Shown piece by piece: positions 1 through 7,776 of a stretch of DNA of 64,000 nucleotides. The DNA is taken from positions 372,001 to 436,000 of the forward strand of contig NZ_CP040004.1 in the NCBI RefSeq assembly GCF_005697565.1, written 5' to 3'. The notes beneath the pieces were generated by a model. The model made no database searches. It was not told the origin of the DNA and worked only from the letters and a program-made list of their open reading frames with translations. Source of the stretch: Candidatus Nanosynbacter featherlites (GTDB taxonomy: Bacteria > Patescibacteriota > Saccharimonadia > Saccharimonadales > Saccharimonadaceae). Positions within the stretch are counted from its first letter, which is position 1; each line of letters opens with the position of its first letter. A program made the translations under genes and the position numbers.

Positions 1-19
1 CTTACAGTATAGCAGATAA

Positions 20-51
20 AAATAAACGCCCTGCAATGAGGACGTTTATTT
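20..51 (-). terminator. Hairpin with U-rich tail after rpsH
   Basis: Nine paired bases (AAATAAACG at 20-28 with CGTTTATTT at 43-51), then one mismatch and three more pairs around a 6-nt loop. Read on the minus strand it is followed by TTTTTAT, so it can act as an intrinsic terminator or attenuator just downstream of rpsH, where rplF would be expected next. Confidence 0.55.
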
Positions 52-65
52 GATTCGCGTAAGGC

Positions 66-466
66 TTAATACACCTTCAACAGCAACTCACCACCAAGTT
101 TTGCCTTGGCTGCCTCGGCGCCAGTCATGACACCTTTTGAAGTTGAGATGAGCACCAAACCGCGGCCGCTTTTCACCTTTGGAATCTCTGCCGAGCCGAC
201 GTAAACACGACGACCTGGCTTTGAGACACGGGTGATCTCGTTGATGGTGCTGTTGGTACCCTCTTCGTTGATGGTAACGACCAGCACACCGCGAGGCTTA
301 GCGTCCTCTAGTTTAACATCTGCAAGGTAGCCGTTTTTGACTAATTGTTCAGCGATGACTTTTTCATCTTGCTGGACGGAACACGAACTTCCGTCTTGCC
401 AACCAGTTTCGCATTGCGAATGCGAGTCAGAAGGTCGGCGATTGGGTCTGTAGTTTGCATAGACAT
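66..466 (-). CDS. rpsH: 30S ribosomal protein S8, interrupted by a one-base frameshift
   Basis: S8 binds the central domain of 16S rRNA. Reading starts at 466 ([20 protein letters not shown]) behind AAGGAG and follows the S8 family until residue 36. There the frame runs into a stop, while the rest of S8 ([16 protein letters not shown]... to ELLLKVY) continues in the -1 frame. The break lies at a run of five A on the coding strand (T run at 360-364). One extra A would restore KMKKVIAEQ, which fits the family. The stretch is ATG AAA AAG, so a -1 ribosomal slip on AAA-AAG would give the same protein. A homopolymer sequencing error is the simplest explanation; a real mutation or frameshifting are alternatives. 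The total length, about 133 residues, is normal. Confidence 0.9.
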
Positions 467-486
467 TGTCGAATCTCCTTTCCTTC

Positions 487-756
487 TTACCAACTACTCT
501 TTGTTATGCCTGGGATTTCGCCCTTGGCTGCTTTTTCGCGGAAATTGATGCGGCTCAGACCAAACTGGCGCATGTAGCCGCGTGGACGGCCGGAAATGCT
601 GTCGCGGTTCTTGTGCCGGGTTGGGCTTGAGTTGCGAGGCAGTTTCTGCAAACCGTCGAGGTCGCCAAGTTCTTTGAGCTCAGCGCGCTTTGCAGCGTAT
701 TTTGCGATCATCTTCAGACGCTTTTTGTCGCGAGCGACCATTGATTTCTTAGCCAT
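487..756 (-). CDS. rpsN: 30S ribosomal protein S14, zinc-independent form
   Basis: The 89-residue protein has the S14 signature [23 protein letters not shown] and the C-terminal [11 protein letters not shown]. It is the long, cysteine-free type: no CxxC pairs are present, so no zinc is bound. S14 helps assemble the head of the 30S subunit. Its ATG overlaps the rplE stop by one base (TAATG), so the two are likely translationally coupled. A few bases separate it from the rpsH Shine-Dalgarno. Confidence 0.97.
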   Translation of the reverse strand: MAKKSMVARDKKRLKMIAKYAAKRAELKELGDLDGLQKLPRNSSPTRHKNRDSISGRPRGYMRQFGLSRINFREKAAKGEIPGITKSSW

Positions 757-1340
757 TACCTGACGCCTCCTTTCTTCTCAAACGGCATGCCAAATTTCTC
801 GAGCAAGGCTTTTGAAGCTTCTTTGTTACCGTTCTTGATGACAAATGTTACCTGCAAGCCGTGCAAAATCTGTGTTTCCTCGAACGTCAGTTCTGGGAAG
901 ATTGACTGCTCGATGATACCCAGGTTGTAGTTACCACCCTTGTCGAACTTCAGGCCGACGCCGTGGAAGTCGCGGACGCGTGGGAGCGCTACATTGATCA
1001 AACGATCCATGAACTCGTACATCCTGCTGCCGCGCAGCGTGACGCTCACACCGATTGGCGCGCCCATGCCTTTACGGATGCTAAAGCCAGCGATTGACTT
1101 CTTTGCTTGGCGGGCAACTGGTGCCTGACCGGTGATTTTCTCAACAGTGTTTTTGACAATTTCAAAATGACGCTTGTCATCTTTCTTTTTGCCGGTGCCA
1201 ACGCTCACGATGATCTTTTCCAAAGCTGGCACTTGGTGCACGTTCTTTAGATCTAGTTCGGCTTGCAGTTCCTTTAGGTATTTCTCCTGGTACAAGGCTT
1301 TCAAGCGAGGAGCTGGCACGACGGTTTTCTTCTCTGCCAT
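756..1340 (-). CDS. rplE: 50S ribosomal protein L5
   Basis: The 194-residue protein matches L5 through its length, including the [19 protein letters not shown] and [17 protein letters not shown] segments and the C-terminal [19 protein letters not shown] helix. L5 contacts 5S rRNA and the P-site tRNA. Start and stop codons overlap those of rplX and rpsN by one base each, typical of the tightly packed spc segment. Confidence 0.97.
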   Translation of the reverse strand: MAEKKTVVPAPRLKALYQEKYLKELQAELDLKNVHQVPALEKIIVSVGTGKKKDDKRHFEIVKNTVEKITGQAPVARQAKKSIAGFSIRKGMGAPIGVSVTLRGSRMYEFMDRLINVALPRVRDFHGVGLKFDKGGNYNLGIIEQSIFPELTFEETQILHGLQVTFVIKNGNKEASKALLEKFGMPFEKKGGVR

Positions 1341-1660
1341 TATTTGATCTCCTTATTTTTTGCTTGGCGAGCGACGCGAGTTTTGCCGCCGTCAGCGTTC
1401 TTTACTAAACCAACCCGGCTGGTTTTGCCTGACTTTTCGTCGACAACCAGTGCGACTTTACTGATATCCATCGGTACGTGGATATCTTTCTTGCCGCCTT
1501 TTGGATTGTACTGGCTTGGCTTGACGTGGCGGTGTCCGACACCAACACCTTCGACCAAAACGGTCTGGTCTTTGGTGTTAACTTTTAGGACTTTACCGGT
1601 CGTACCTTTGTTTTTACCAGCAATGATTTTTACGGTGTCATCTTTGTGAATACGAGCCAT
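1340..1660 (-). CDS. rplX: 50S ribosomal protein L24
   Basis: The 106-residue protein begins [22 protein letters not shown], the KOW motif of L24, and continues with the VGHRHVKPSQYNPKGGKKD region. L24 is an early assembly protein that binds 23S rRNA domain I. It overlaps rplN and rplE by single bases and has no separate promoter that I can see. Confidence 0.97.
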   Translation of the reverse strand: MARIHKDDTVKIIAGKNKGTTGKVLKVNTKDQTVLVEGVGVGHRHVKPSQYNPKGGKKDIHVPMDISKVALVVDEKSGKTSRVGLVKNADGGKTRVARQAKNKEIK

Positions 1661-2028
1661 TAGAGTACCTCCGGAGCCAAGCTGATGATCTTCATGTAGC
1701 CCATGTCGCGAAGTTCGCGTGGTACTGGACCGAAGACGCGGGTAGCCTTTGGCTGCTTGTCATCGTTGATAATCACCACGGCGTTGTCGTCAAAACAAAT
1801 GGTCGAGCCGTCTTTGCGGTGGATTTGGTCGCGGGTGCGAACTACCACAGCTTTGACGACAGATTTCTTTTTGACATTGCCGGTTGGACTGGCGTCCTTG
1901 ACTGAACAGACGATCACGTCACCGACGCGAGCGTAGCGGCGGCGGGTACCACCGAGAACGCGGATACACAATACTTCTTTGGCACCCGAGTTGTCAGCTA
2001 CCTTGAGGCGAGATTCTTGTTGGATCAT
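1660..2028 (-). CDS. rplN: 50S ribosomal protein L14
   Basis: The 122 residues are the normal length. It has [31 protein letters not shown] and the C-terminal [24 protein letters not shown] that identify L14, which sits at the interface with 16S helix 14 and binds L19. The start overlaps the rpsQ stop by 4 nt (ATGA). Confidence 0.98.
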   Translation of the reverse strand: MIQQESRLKVADNSGAKEVLCIRVLGGTRRRYARVGDVIVCSVKDASPTGNVKKKSVVKAVVVRTRDQIHRKDGSTICFDDNAVVIINDDKQPKATRVFGPVPRELRDMGYMKIISLAPEVL

Positions 2029-2336
2029 TTGTTGTCCTCCTTAGCCTCTTCCTCAGCTTCGCCAGAAACTTCAGCCTTTAGTTTGATAGAACCGCGAGAC
2101 TTTTCGATCACCTTGACCAGCGTAAAGCTCTTGGTCTTGGAAATTGGGCGAGTCTCTTCGATTTGCACCTTGTCGCCTTCGCCTGCCTCATTGGTCTCAT
2201 CATGAGCAGTGTACTTGCGAGTCACGGTGTACTGTTTGCCGTAGAGCGGATGCGTTTCGCGGCTGGTGACCGTCACAGTGATGGTCTTGTCGCGCTTGGC
2301 ACTCGTTACGACGCCAATCAATGTTCGTCGGGCCAT
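2025..2336 (-). CDS. rpsQ: 30S ribosomal protein S17
   Basis: The OB-fold S17 core ([18 protein letters not shown], then [19 protein letters not shown]) is complete within the first 85 residues and binds the 5' domain of 16S rRNA. An acidic C-terminal tail ([12 protein letters not shown]) brings it to 103 residues, somewhat longer than most bacterial S17 proteins. It overlaps rpmC by one base and rplN by four. Confidence 0.96.
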   Translation of the reverse strand: MARRTLIGVVTSAKRDKTITVTVTSRETHPLYGKQYTVTRKYTAHDETNEAGEGDKVQIEETRPISKTKSFTLVKVIEKSRGSIKLKAEVSGEAEEEAKEDNK

Positions 2337-2542
2337 TACTTGCTCTCCTTTTCGTTAATTTGTGTCAGCAGGCGCGCGATGTCCTTACGGAGTGAACGCA
2401 GCGCTTTTGGATTAACTAATTCGCCAGCAGCGTGAGAACGTTTTGCTTGAAGCAGGTCATTTCGCTTTTCGGCGACTTCCTTCTTCAAATCATCAACCGT
2501 CTTTACAACTGCGGCTTTTGCGGTTTTCTTTGTCTCAGCCAT
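2336..2542 (-). CDS. rpmC: 50S ribosomal protein L29
   Basis: A 68-residue, mostly helical protein with the L29 pattern: a lysine/alanine-rich N-terminus, then DDLKKEVAEKRNDLLQAKRSHAAGEL and LRSLRKDIARLLTQINEKE. It lines the peptide exit tunnel rim near L23. The position between rplP and rpsQ is the conserved one. Confidence 0.95.
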   Translation of the reverse strand: MAETKKTAKAAVVKTVDDLKKEVAEKRNDLLQAKRSHAAGELVNPKALRSLRKDIARLLTQINEKESK

Positions 2543-2955
2543 TATGCGTCCTCCCGCTTGATGAACTTACATTTGACTGGTAGTTTGTGGCTAGCCAGGC
2601 GCATCGCCTCACGAGCGACTTCCTCTGAAACGCCCTGCATTTCAAACATCACCGTGCCGGCCTTTACCTTGGCAACAAAGAACTCTGGATTACCCTTACC
2701 ACCACCCATCTTCAAACCAAGTGGTTTGCGAGTAACTGGGGTGTGTGGGAAAATTCGGATCCAAATCTTACCACCACGCTTGATGTAGCGGGTCATTGCC
2801 TGACGAGCAGACTCGATTTGGCGGGAGTTGATGCGCTCGTTTGATTGTGATTGCAGTGCAAAGTCGCCGAACGCGATGTAATTACCACGGGTTGCATTAC
2901 CACGGTTTTTACCGATGCGCACTTTGCGATATTTAGTCTTTTTCGGTAACAGCAT
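2542..2955 (-). CDS. rplP: 50S ribosomal protein L16
   Basis: The 137 residues start [19 protein letters not shown] and include [19 protein letters not shown] and [18 protein letters not shown], diagnostic for L16, which helps position tRNA at the A site. It abuts rpsC without a gap. Confidence 0.97.
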   Translation of the reverse strand: MLLPKKTKYRKVRIGKNRGNATRGNYIAFGDFALQSQSNERINSRQIESARQAMTRYIKRGGKIWIRIFPHTPVTRKPLGLKMGGGKGNPEFFVAKVKAGTVMFEMQGVSEEVAREAMRLASHKLPVKCKFIKREDA

Positions 2956-3591
2956 TTAGCGACTCCTTTCTCCCTTATAAATCCACACTTTCACGCCGAT
3001 AATACCAGCTGGTGTCTGGGCGCGAGCGCAGTGGAAGTCGATATCAGCGCGAAGAGTGTGTAGTGGCACAGAGCCTTCGATCACCTTTTCGCGGCGTGCC
3101 ATTTCAGCACCGTTCAAACGACCAGCTACCTCGATGCGGATACCTTTGGCACCAGCACTCATGGTGTTTTGTGCAGTCATTTTGGTTGCGCGGCGGAAGT
3201 TGATGCGGCGCTCCAACTGGCGGGCGATGTTCTCAGCCACCAATTTAGCTGCTAGTTCCGGTCGGCGCACTTCTTCGATGTTGATGCGAACCGCCTGACC
3301 GACAATCTTCTCAACTTGCTTTTTCAATTCATTCACGCCAGCACCACCACGGCCGATCACCACACCAGCTTTCGCCGTGTGAATGGTTACCGTGATCAAG
3401 TTGGCACTCCGCTCAATCTCAATGCGATTGATGGTTGGGCGTGAGGCAAATTTCTTCTCAATCAATTCGCGGATTTCGTGATCCTGGCGAATTGCCTCCG
3501 CAAACTCTTTCTTATTGGCCGTAAACCAACGAGAGCTCCAGTTCTTGTGAACTTGTAGGCGGAAGTTGATTGGATTCACTTTTTGACCCAT
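2956..3591 (-). CDS. rpsC: 30S ribosomal protein S3
   Basis: The 211 residues cover both S3 domains: an N-terminal KH domain (GVVIGRGGAGVNELKKQVEKI near residues 77-97) and the C-terminal GVKVWIYKGE segment. S3 forms part of the mRNA entry channel. The start MGQKVNPINFRLQ is the family standard and follows rplV by a single-base boundary. Confidence 0.97.
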   Translation of the reverse strand: MGQKVNPINFRLQVHKNWSSRWFTANKKEFAEAIRQDHEIRELIEKKFASRPTINRIEIERSANLITVTIHTAKAGVVIGRGGAGVNELKKQVEKIVGQAVRINIEEVRRPELAAKLVAENIARQLERRINFRRATKMTAQNTMSAGAKGIRIEVAGRLNGAEMARREKVIEGSVPLHTLRADIDFHCARAQTPAGIIGVKVWIYKGERSR

Positions 3592-4056
3592 TTACTTCTC
3601 CTCCTTTTTTGCCGTGGTTTCGGCGGCTTTTTTCGCTGCAGGCTTGGCAGGTTTGGTCTCTGTTTTGGCCTTGGTCTCTGGTTTCTTCGCAGGCGCTTTC
3701 TTTGGCTTCTCGGTGCCAGTTACTTCAACCAAAATGTTTGAAGTCTTTTTCTGGAATGGTAAGGCACGGCCGCGTGACGCTGGCTTAAAGCGGCGTAGGC
3801 GTGTACCAGTAGTAACGCTCAGGGTAGTGATCACCAGACTCTTGGCGTCCAAACCGTGGTTGTTGATGGCGTTTGCCTTGGCGCTGTCGATAGCCTTTTT
3901 GACTGGCAAAGCAGCACGTTTTGGCACGTGTTCCAAGATAACCAATGCGTCAGCGACAGTGCGGCCGCGTACTAGTGCAGCCACCAAGCTAACTTTGCGT
4001 GGTGTTTGGTCAACACCTTTGGCGTAAGCGCGAACAGTATAAGTTGTATCAGCCAT
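3592..4056 (-). CDS. rplV: 50S ribosomal protein L22 with lysine/alanine-rich tail
   Basis: The core L22 fold occupies about residues 1-115, including ADALVILEHVPKRAALPVKKAI and the tunnel-lining hairpin LRRFKPASRGRALPFQKKTSNI. Residues from about 117 form a low-complexity KAPAKKPETKAKTETKPAKPAAKK tail that takes the protein to 154 residues, longer than the usual ~110. Such tails are common in this group and are probably disordered rRNA-binding extensions. Confidence 0.96.
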   Translation of the reverse strand: MADTTYTVRAYAKGVDQTPRKVSLVAALVRGRTVADALVILEHVPKRAALPVKKAIDSAKANAINNHGLDAKSLVITTLSVTTGTRLRRFKPASRGRALPFQKKTSNILVEVTGTEKPKKAPAKKPETKAKTETKPAKPAAKKAAETTAKKEEK

Positions 4057-4058
4057 GA

Positions 4059-4325
4059 TTACTTCTTATCCTTTCCGCCGTGCTTACGGAACTTACGAGT
4101 TGGACTAAACTCACCGAGTTTGTGGCCAACCATGTTTTCGGTAATCAGCACTGGCACGTGCATCTTACCATTGTAGACGGCGATGGTTCGACCGACCATT
4201 TCTGGGGTGATGGTCGAAGCGCGCGCCCACGTTTTAATAACGGTTCGATCGTCAAGGCTGAGAGCAGCGACTTTTTTCGCAAGCTTCACATCGACGAATG
4301 GACCTTTCTTTAATGAACGACTCAT
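4059..4325 (-). CDS. rpsS: 30S ribosomal protein S19
   Basis: The 88-residue protein begins [12 protein letters not shown] and contains [30 protein letters not shown] and [17 protein letters not shown], all S19 hallmarks. S19 pairs with S13 in the 30S head. Two bases separate it from rplV. Confidence 0.98.
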   Translation of the reverse strand: MSRSLKKGPFVDVKLAKKVAALSLDDRTVIKTWARASTITPEMVGRTIAVYNGKMHVPVLITENMVGHKLGEFSPTRKFRKHGGKDKK

Positions 4326-4331
4326 CGTGAT

Positions 4332-5171
4332 TTACCTCTTCCTCTTCGCGTCGTGACGCGTGCGTACGATTAATTTATTTGAGCCTTTGCGGCGGCGAGT
4401 TCGATAACCCAGCGTCAATTGACCCCATGGCGTACGTGGTGCTTTACCAGTACCGTGGCGACCACCGTCACCACCACCATGTGGGTGATCTGCGGCGTTC
4501 ATGACGACACCGCGAACCGTTGGGCGAATACCCTTGCGGCGGCGGCGGCCGGCTGAACCGATCTTGACGTTCTGGTGCTGGACGTTACCGACTGTACCGA
4601 TGGCAGCGGTTGCTTCCAAGCGAACTTTGCGAACTTCACCGGATGGCAATTTGATAGTTGCGTAATTGCCCTCTTTGGCCATCAACTGAGCTTTGGCGCC
4701 AGCGGCGCGAACCATTTGCGCACCTTTGCCGGCAGTCAGTTCAATAGCATAAATCATCGTACCAACAGGGATAGCAGACAATGGCAGGCGGTTTGAGGCA
4801 TCAATTGGCGCCTCCTCGCCAGTCTGAATCGTCTTGCCCTTGACCATTGAGGTGTCGGCCAACACGTAGTGGTACAAATTGTACTGATCTTTCACTCGAG
4901 CGATGCGGGCTGAGCGGTTTGGATCGTACTCAATTTCTTCAACCGTCAGAGTCAATCCAGCCGGCAAATTGTGGTTCACCAAACGGTAGTGACGGCGAAC
5001 GCCACCGCCGCGATGACGCACGGTGATGCGGCCTTGGTTGTTGCGGCCGGCATTTTGCTTTTTGGCTTTGATCAGACTTTTGAGCGGTTTTCTTGTCGTG
5101 ATATCCGACAAATCCTGGCTCGTCATGCCGCGACGAGCAGGAGTGGTTGGATTGTAAGCTTTCACTGGCAT
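4332..5171 (-). CDS. rplB: 50S ribosomal protein L2
   Basis: The 279 residues match L2, including the conserved C-terminal block RPTVRGVVMNAADHPHGGGDGG, which holds the histidine implicated near the peptidyl transferase centre, and TPWGQLTLGYRTRRRK. It overlaps the rplW stop by one base. Length is normal. Confidence 0.98.
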   Translation of the reverse strand: MPVKAYNPTTPARRGMTSQDLSDITTRKPLKSLIKAKKQNAGRNNQGRITVRHRGGGVRRHYRLVNHNLPAGLTLTVEEIEYDPNRSARIARVKDQYNLYHYVLADTSMVKGKTIQTGEEAPIDASNRLPLSAIPVGTMIYAIELTAGKGAQMVRAAGAKAQLMAKEGNYATIKLPSGEVRKVRLEATAAIGTVGNVQHQNVKIGSAGRRRRKGIRPTVRGVVMNAADHPHGGGDGGRHGTGKAPRTPWGQLTLGYRTRRRKGSNKLIVRTRHDAKRKR

Positions 5172-5491
5172 TACTTGGTCTCCTCCATCTGCTGCTCTAC
5201 TGCGTCAAACACATCGAGCTTATCGCCATCTTTCAGCGTCACGTAAGCCTTCTTCCAATCCTTGCGTGTGGTTGTGCCAGGATAGCGGTTTTTGCCTCGT
5301 GAGAAACGCACAGCCTTGCCGTCTTGTACCAAGGTTTTCACCTTCAGAACAGTAACGTCAAATTGCGCTTCAACTGCTGCTTTGATCTCGTTTTTATTCA
5401 GGTTGAGCGGAACGCGGAACACGTACACGCCGTTGGCGCTCTGTGCATAGGCTTTCTCGCTAATGCGTGGGATAATTGTCATCTGTTTCAT
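5171..5491 (-). CDS. rplW: 50S ribosomal protein L23
   Basis: The 106-residue protein has PRISEKAYAQSANGVYVFRVPLNLNKNEIKAAVEAQFDV, typical of L23, then the KNRYPGTTTRKDWKKAYVTLKDG loop. L23 is the exit-tunnel docking site for trigger factor, whose gene is also in this window (37958-39241). One base separates it from rplD. Confidence 0.97.
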   Translation of the reverse strand: MKQMTIIPRISEKAYAQSANGVYVFRVPLNLNKNEIKAAVEAQFDVTVLKVKTLVQDGKAVRFSRGKNRYPGTTTRKDWKKAYVTLKDGDKLDVFDAVEQQMEETK

Positions 5492-5492
5492 A

Positions 5493-6092
5493 TTACGCTT
5501 CCTCCTTACTCAGCCACTCAGTGATTACTGGCAGAGCTTTCGGGGTCATGACAATAGTATCCGCATTCAGGATGTGGTAGACGCTGAGGTAGCTCGCGCG
5601 AATTACCAATACGTTCTGAATGTTGTTTGTCGCGCGCATCAATTCTGGCGTCTTTTCGTCCACGACGATCAGCACGCGGCGCTCAAACTTGTTGTCAGCC
5701 AAGAAGGTTGCGACTTCTTTGGTCTTGCCAGTCGTCTTGATATCTTTGACGACAATCTTCTTCGCTTCATTGGCTACCGTCAAGGCTTGGCGAATTGCCA
5801 CTTTCTTGGCGGTTTTAGACAATTTTTTGGTGTAGTTTTCGTTGCCGCGTGGGCCAAAGACCACACCACCGCCTCGCCAGATTGGGTTACGGATTGAACC
5901 GAAACGTGCTCGACCAGTTCCCTTTTGCTTCCATGGCTTTTTACCACCACCGGAAACTTCACCGCGCTGCTTAGTGGTTGCGCTTGCCAAACGAGCGTTG
6001 GCGAGGTAGCTGTCGTATGCCAATTTCAACAGTTCGTGGTTTGGCACTTCAACAGCAAAAATGTCTTTAGGAAGTTTGGTTGATTCAGCCAT
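5493..6092 (-). CDS. rplD: 50S ribosomal protein L4
   Basis: The 199 residues carry the L4 motif KKPWKQKGTGRARFGSIRNPIWRGGGVVFGPRG, which forms the tunnel-constricting loop. L4 is also the autogenous repressor of the S10 operon in gamma-proteobacteria; whether that holds here is unknown. It overlaps rplC by one base. Confidence 0.97.
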   Translation of the reverse strand: MAESTKLPKDIFAVEVPNHELLKLAYDSYLANARLASATTKQRGEVSGGGKKPWKQKGTGRARFGSIRNPIWRGGGVVFGPRGNENYTKKLSKTAKKVAIRQALTVANEAKKIVVKDIKTTGKTKEVATFLADNKFERRVLIVVDEKTPELMRATNNIQNVLVIRASYLSVYHILNADTIVMTPKALPVITEWLSKEEA

Positions 6093-6706
6093 TACTTGTT
6101 ACCTCCTAAAATAATCAGCCCTTTTCGTGGCCCAGGGACAGCGCCCTTCACCCCGATCAGATTGGTCTCTGGATCAACATATGCCACTTCCAGGTTCTTG
6201 ACGGTAACGCGCTCGTGGCCCATGTGGCCAGCCATCGTCTTACCCTTGAACACTTTTTGTGGATACATCGAGCCAATTGAACCTGGCTTACGAGTATTAC
6301 CTTTACCACCGTGCGTCTTGCGGTGACGCTTAAAGTTGTGGCGTTTAATGGTTCCAGCGAAACCTTTACCTTTACTGGTTCCGGTCGCATCGACAGAATC
6401 GCCGACTTCGAACGCGGAAACGTTGATTTCATCGCCAACTTTGAGACCTTCAGGGATCTCGTCGACGCGGAATTCCCGAATATGCTTCGGGGTCACTTGG
6501 GCTGGCTTGACGTGTCCAGCCACGGCCTTGCTCAGGTTCTTACCCTCTCCATAAGCGACCTGTACCGCATTGTAACCGTCGGTTTCGACGGTCTTCACCT
6601 GAGTCACGGTGACAGGGCCGGCCTGGATCAGCGTTACCGGAATGGCTTTGCCGTCTTCAGCCAAGAGCTGGGTCATACCAAGTTTGGTACCGAGAAGTGT
6701 TTTCAC
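6092..6706 (-). CDS. rplC: 50S ribosomal protein L3
   Basis: The 204 residues start LLGTKLGMTQLL and include VTGTSKGKGFAGTIKRHNF-like and THGGKGNTRKPGSIGSMYPQKVFKGKTMAGHMG segments, the L3 signature around the peptidyl transferase centre. The start codon is GTG, preceded by GTGAGG. It is the first gene of the visible ribosomal operon and follows a leader of about 140 nt from the promoter at 6856-6885. Confidence 0.97.
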   Translation of the reverse strand: MKTLLGTKLGMTQLLAEDGKAIPVTLIQAGPVTVTQVKTVETDGYNAVQVAYGEGKNLSKAVAGHVKPAQVTPKHIREFRVDEIPEGLKVGDEINVSAFEVGDSVDATGTSKGKGFAGTIKRHNFKRHRKTHGGKGNTRKPGSIGSMYPQKVFKGKTMAGHMGHERVTVKNLEVAYVDPETNLIGVKGAVPGPRKGLIILGGNK

Positions 6707-6890
6707 TTTTCCTCACTCCCACTTAAATACTCCTGATGACGTGCGGTTTCTGGGTTCTGAGCGAGGTGTTCATGACAAACACTTCAACTATAGCCAGACC
6801 TGCTCATTCATCAAGGAGAACAGTTGATATTACGCGTAATAGAAATTACCTTGTAATTCTAGCACAAAACATTGGTTAAAGTCAAGTAAA
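6707..6890 (-). promoter_or_regulatory. Promoter and ~140-nt leader of the rplC operon
   Basis: An extended -10 promoter is visible: TTGACT (6880-6885), 18-nt spacer, TAGAAT (6856-6861) with TG one base upstream. Transcription should begin near 6848, leaving about 140 nt of untranslated leader before rplC, which contains a 12-nt palindrome ATTACGCGTAAT. The length leaves room for ribosomal protein feedback control, but I see no recognised L4-type structure. Confidence 0.7.
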
Positions 6891-7223
6891 TCAGATCATC
6901 ACACCTACTGGCGTAAATGAGGTCAAAATTGCCATTAAAATCAGAGTGACATACCAAATTTTGCGGTTGAATTGATACTGTTCAATCTTCAGAACCAGTA
7001 ACAGTGCCACGAACAAGCCAACTGGCACGGCCTGCACGGTGAAAGCACCCAACTCAAAGGGATTCTTTAGACGTAACCACAGCGCACTGAGGATGACAAA
7101 TATCACTAATTTCAGAAAAAAAATGCTGTCATTTTCATAAATTCGCTCACGTCCTTTGCGACTGAACAAGGCGCTGGACTTTGAGCGGTTGCGAGCGTAG
7201 GTACGAGATTTTTGTTTTGTCAT
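6891..7223 (-). CDS. Small basic membrane protein of unknown function
   Basis: A 110-residue protein with a strongly basic N-terminus (KQKSRTYARNRSKSSALFSRKGRER) followed by three hydrophobic segments at roughly 35-52, 60-80 and 88-110. I do not recognise the family. The start at 7223 (MTKQKSR) is preferred over 7265 because a promoter (TTGTCA-N17-TATAAT) ends 14 nt upstream of it. The gene lies between rpsJ and rplC, which are normally adjacent, so it or its promoter was inserted there. A link to ribosome biology is only suggested by position. Confidence 0.7.
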   Translation of the reverse strand: MTKQKSRTYARNRSKSSALFSRKGRERIYENDSIFFLKLVIFVILSALWLRLKNPFELGAFTVQAVPVGLFVALLLVLKIEQYQFNRKIWYVTLILMAILTSFTPVGVMI

Positions 7224-7236
7224 AATAATTATGTTT

Positions 7237-7265
7237 ATTATATCAATCAAAACTACCTTTGACAA
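7237..7265 (-). promoter_or_regulatory. Sigma70-type promoter of the 6891 gene
   Basis: TTGTCA (7260-7265), 17-nt spacer and TATAAT (7237-7242). It places the transcription start near 7230, only about 7 nt before the ATG at 7223. Confidence 0.75.
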
Positions 7266-7267
7266 AT

Positions 7268-7295
7268 GAAAATGACCCCCGAAGAGGCCATTTTC
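7268..7295 (-). terminator. Weak hairpin after rpsJ
   Basis: GAAAATG (7268-7274) pairs with CATTTTC (7289-7295), plus two further G-C pairs beyond a mismatch. It is followed on the minus strand by ATTTG. It may end the rpsJ transcript before the next promoter; the U tract is poor. Confidence 0.4.
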
Positions 7296-7340
7296 TTACA
7301 TTAGGATTTATGACATAGCATACCTCCTGATGATAGTGTA

Positions 7341-7658
7341 TTACATACGAATTTCAGCGTCAACACCAGCTGGCAAGTTCAAGTTCTGCAAGCTGTCGAT
7401 GGTCTTTGGTGTGGCGTTAGTGATGTCGATCAGGCGCTTGTGAACGCGGCGCTCGTAGGTCTCACCACCCATTTTGTATACATGTGGGCTCTTTACCACC
7501 GTGTAGGTACTGCGGCGAGTTGGCAGCGGCACTGGGCCGGCAACGTTCGCGCCGGTGCGAATTGCGGTGTCAATGATTTGTTTTGCTGATTGGTCGATGA
7601 CTTTGTGGTCATACGCCTTCAGTCGGATGCGGATTTTAATCCCGGTATCTTGAGCCAT
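7341..7658 (-). CDS. rpsJ: 30S ribosomal protein S10
   Basis: The 105 residues match S10: [43 protein letters not shown], and the [11 protein letters not shown] segment. The start at 7658 (MAQDTG) follows AAAGGAGGAG at good spacing; an upstream in-frame ATG at 7712 is less likely. S10 also takes part in transcription antitermination with NusB. It is transcribed from its own promoter at 7748-7776 rather than as first gene of the S10 operon. Confidence 0.97.
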   Translation of the reverse strand: MAQDTGIKIRIRLKAYDHKVIDQSAKQIIDTAIRTGANVAGPVPLPTRRSTYTVVKSPHVYKMGGETYERRVHKRLIDITNATPKTIDSLQNLNLPAGVDAEIRM

Positions 7659-7747
7659 GGCTCCTCCTTTTGTGCAATCCCGTAACCTCCAATTGCTCCA
7701 TTTTACGAACAACCGAGTTCTCGAGACAAATTATTATTAACTAGGCG

Positions 7748-7776
7748 ATTATATCAATTTTCCTGGGCTTTATCAA
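7748..7776 (-). promoter_or_regulatory. Promoter of rpsJ
   Basis: TTGATA (7771-7776), 17-nt spacer, TATAAT (7748-7753), located inside and just beyond the 3' end of the lactate dehydrogenase gene. It gives a leader of about 80 nt. Confidence 0.75.

Noticed and set aside
6311-6736. 141-residue plus-strand frame over rplC
   Set aside because: It is antisense to a ribosomal gene and lacks any start signal or recognisable protein features.
6723-6773. 16-codon frame (MNTSLRTQKPHVIRSI) in the rplC leader, read as a possible leader peptide
   Set aside because: No Shine-Dalgarno, no promoter at leaderless spacing and no terminator after it.
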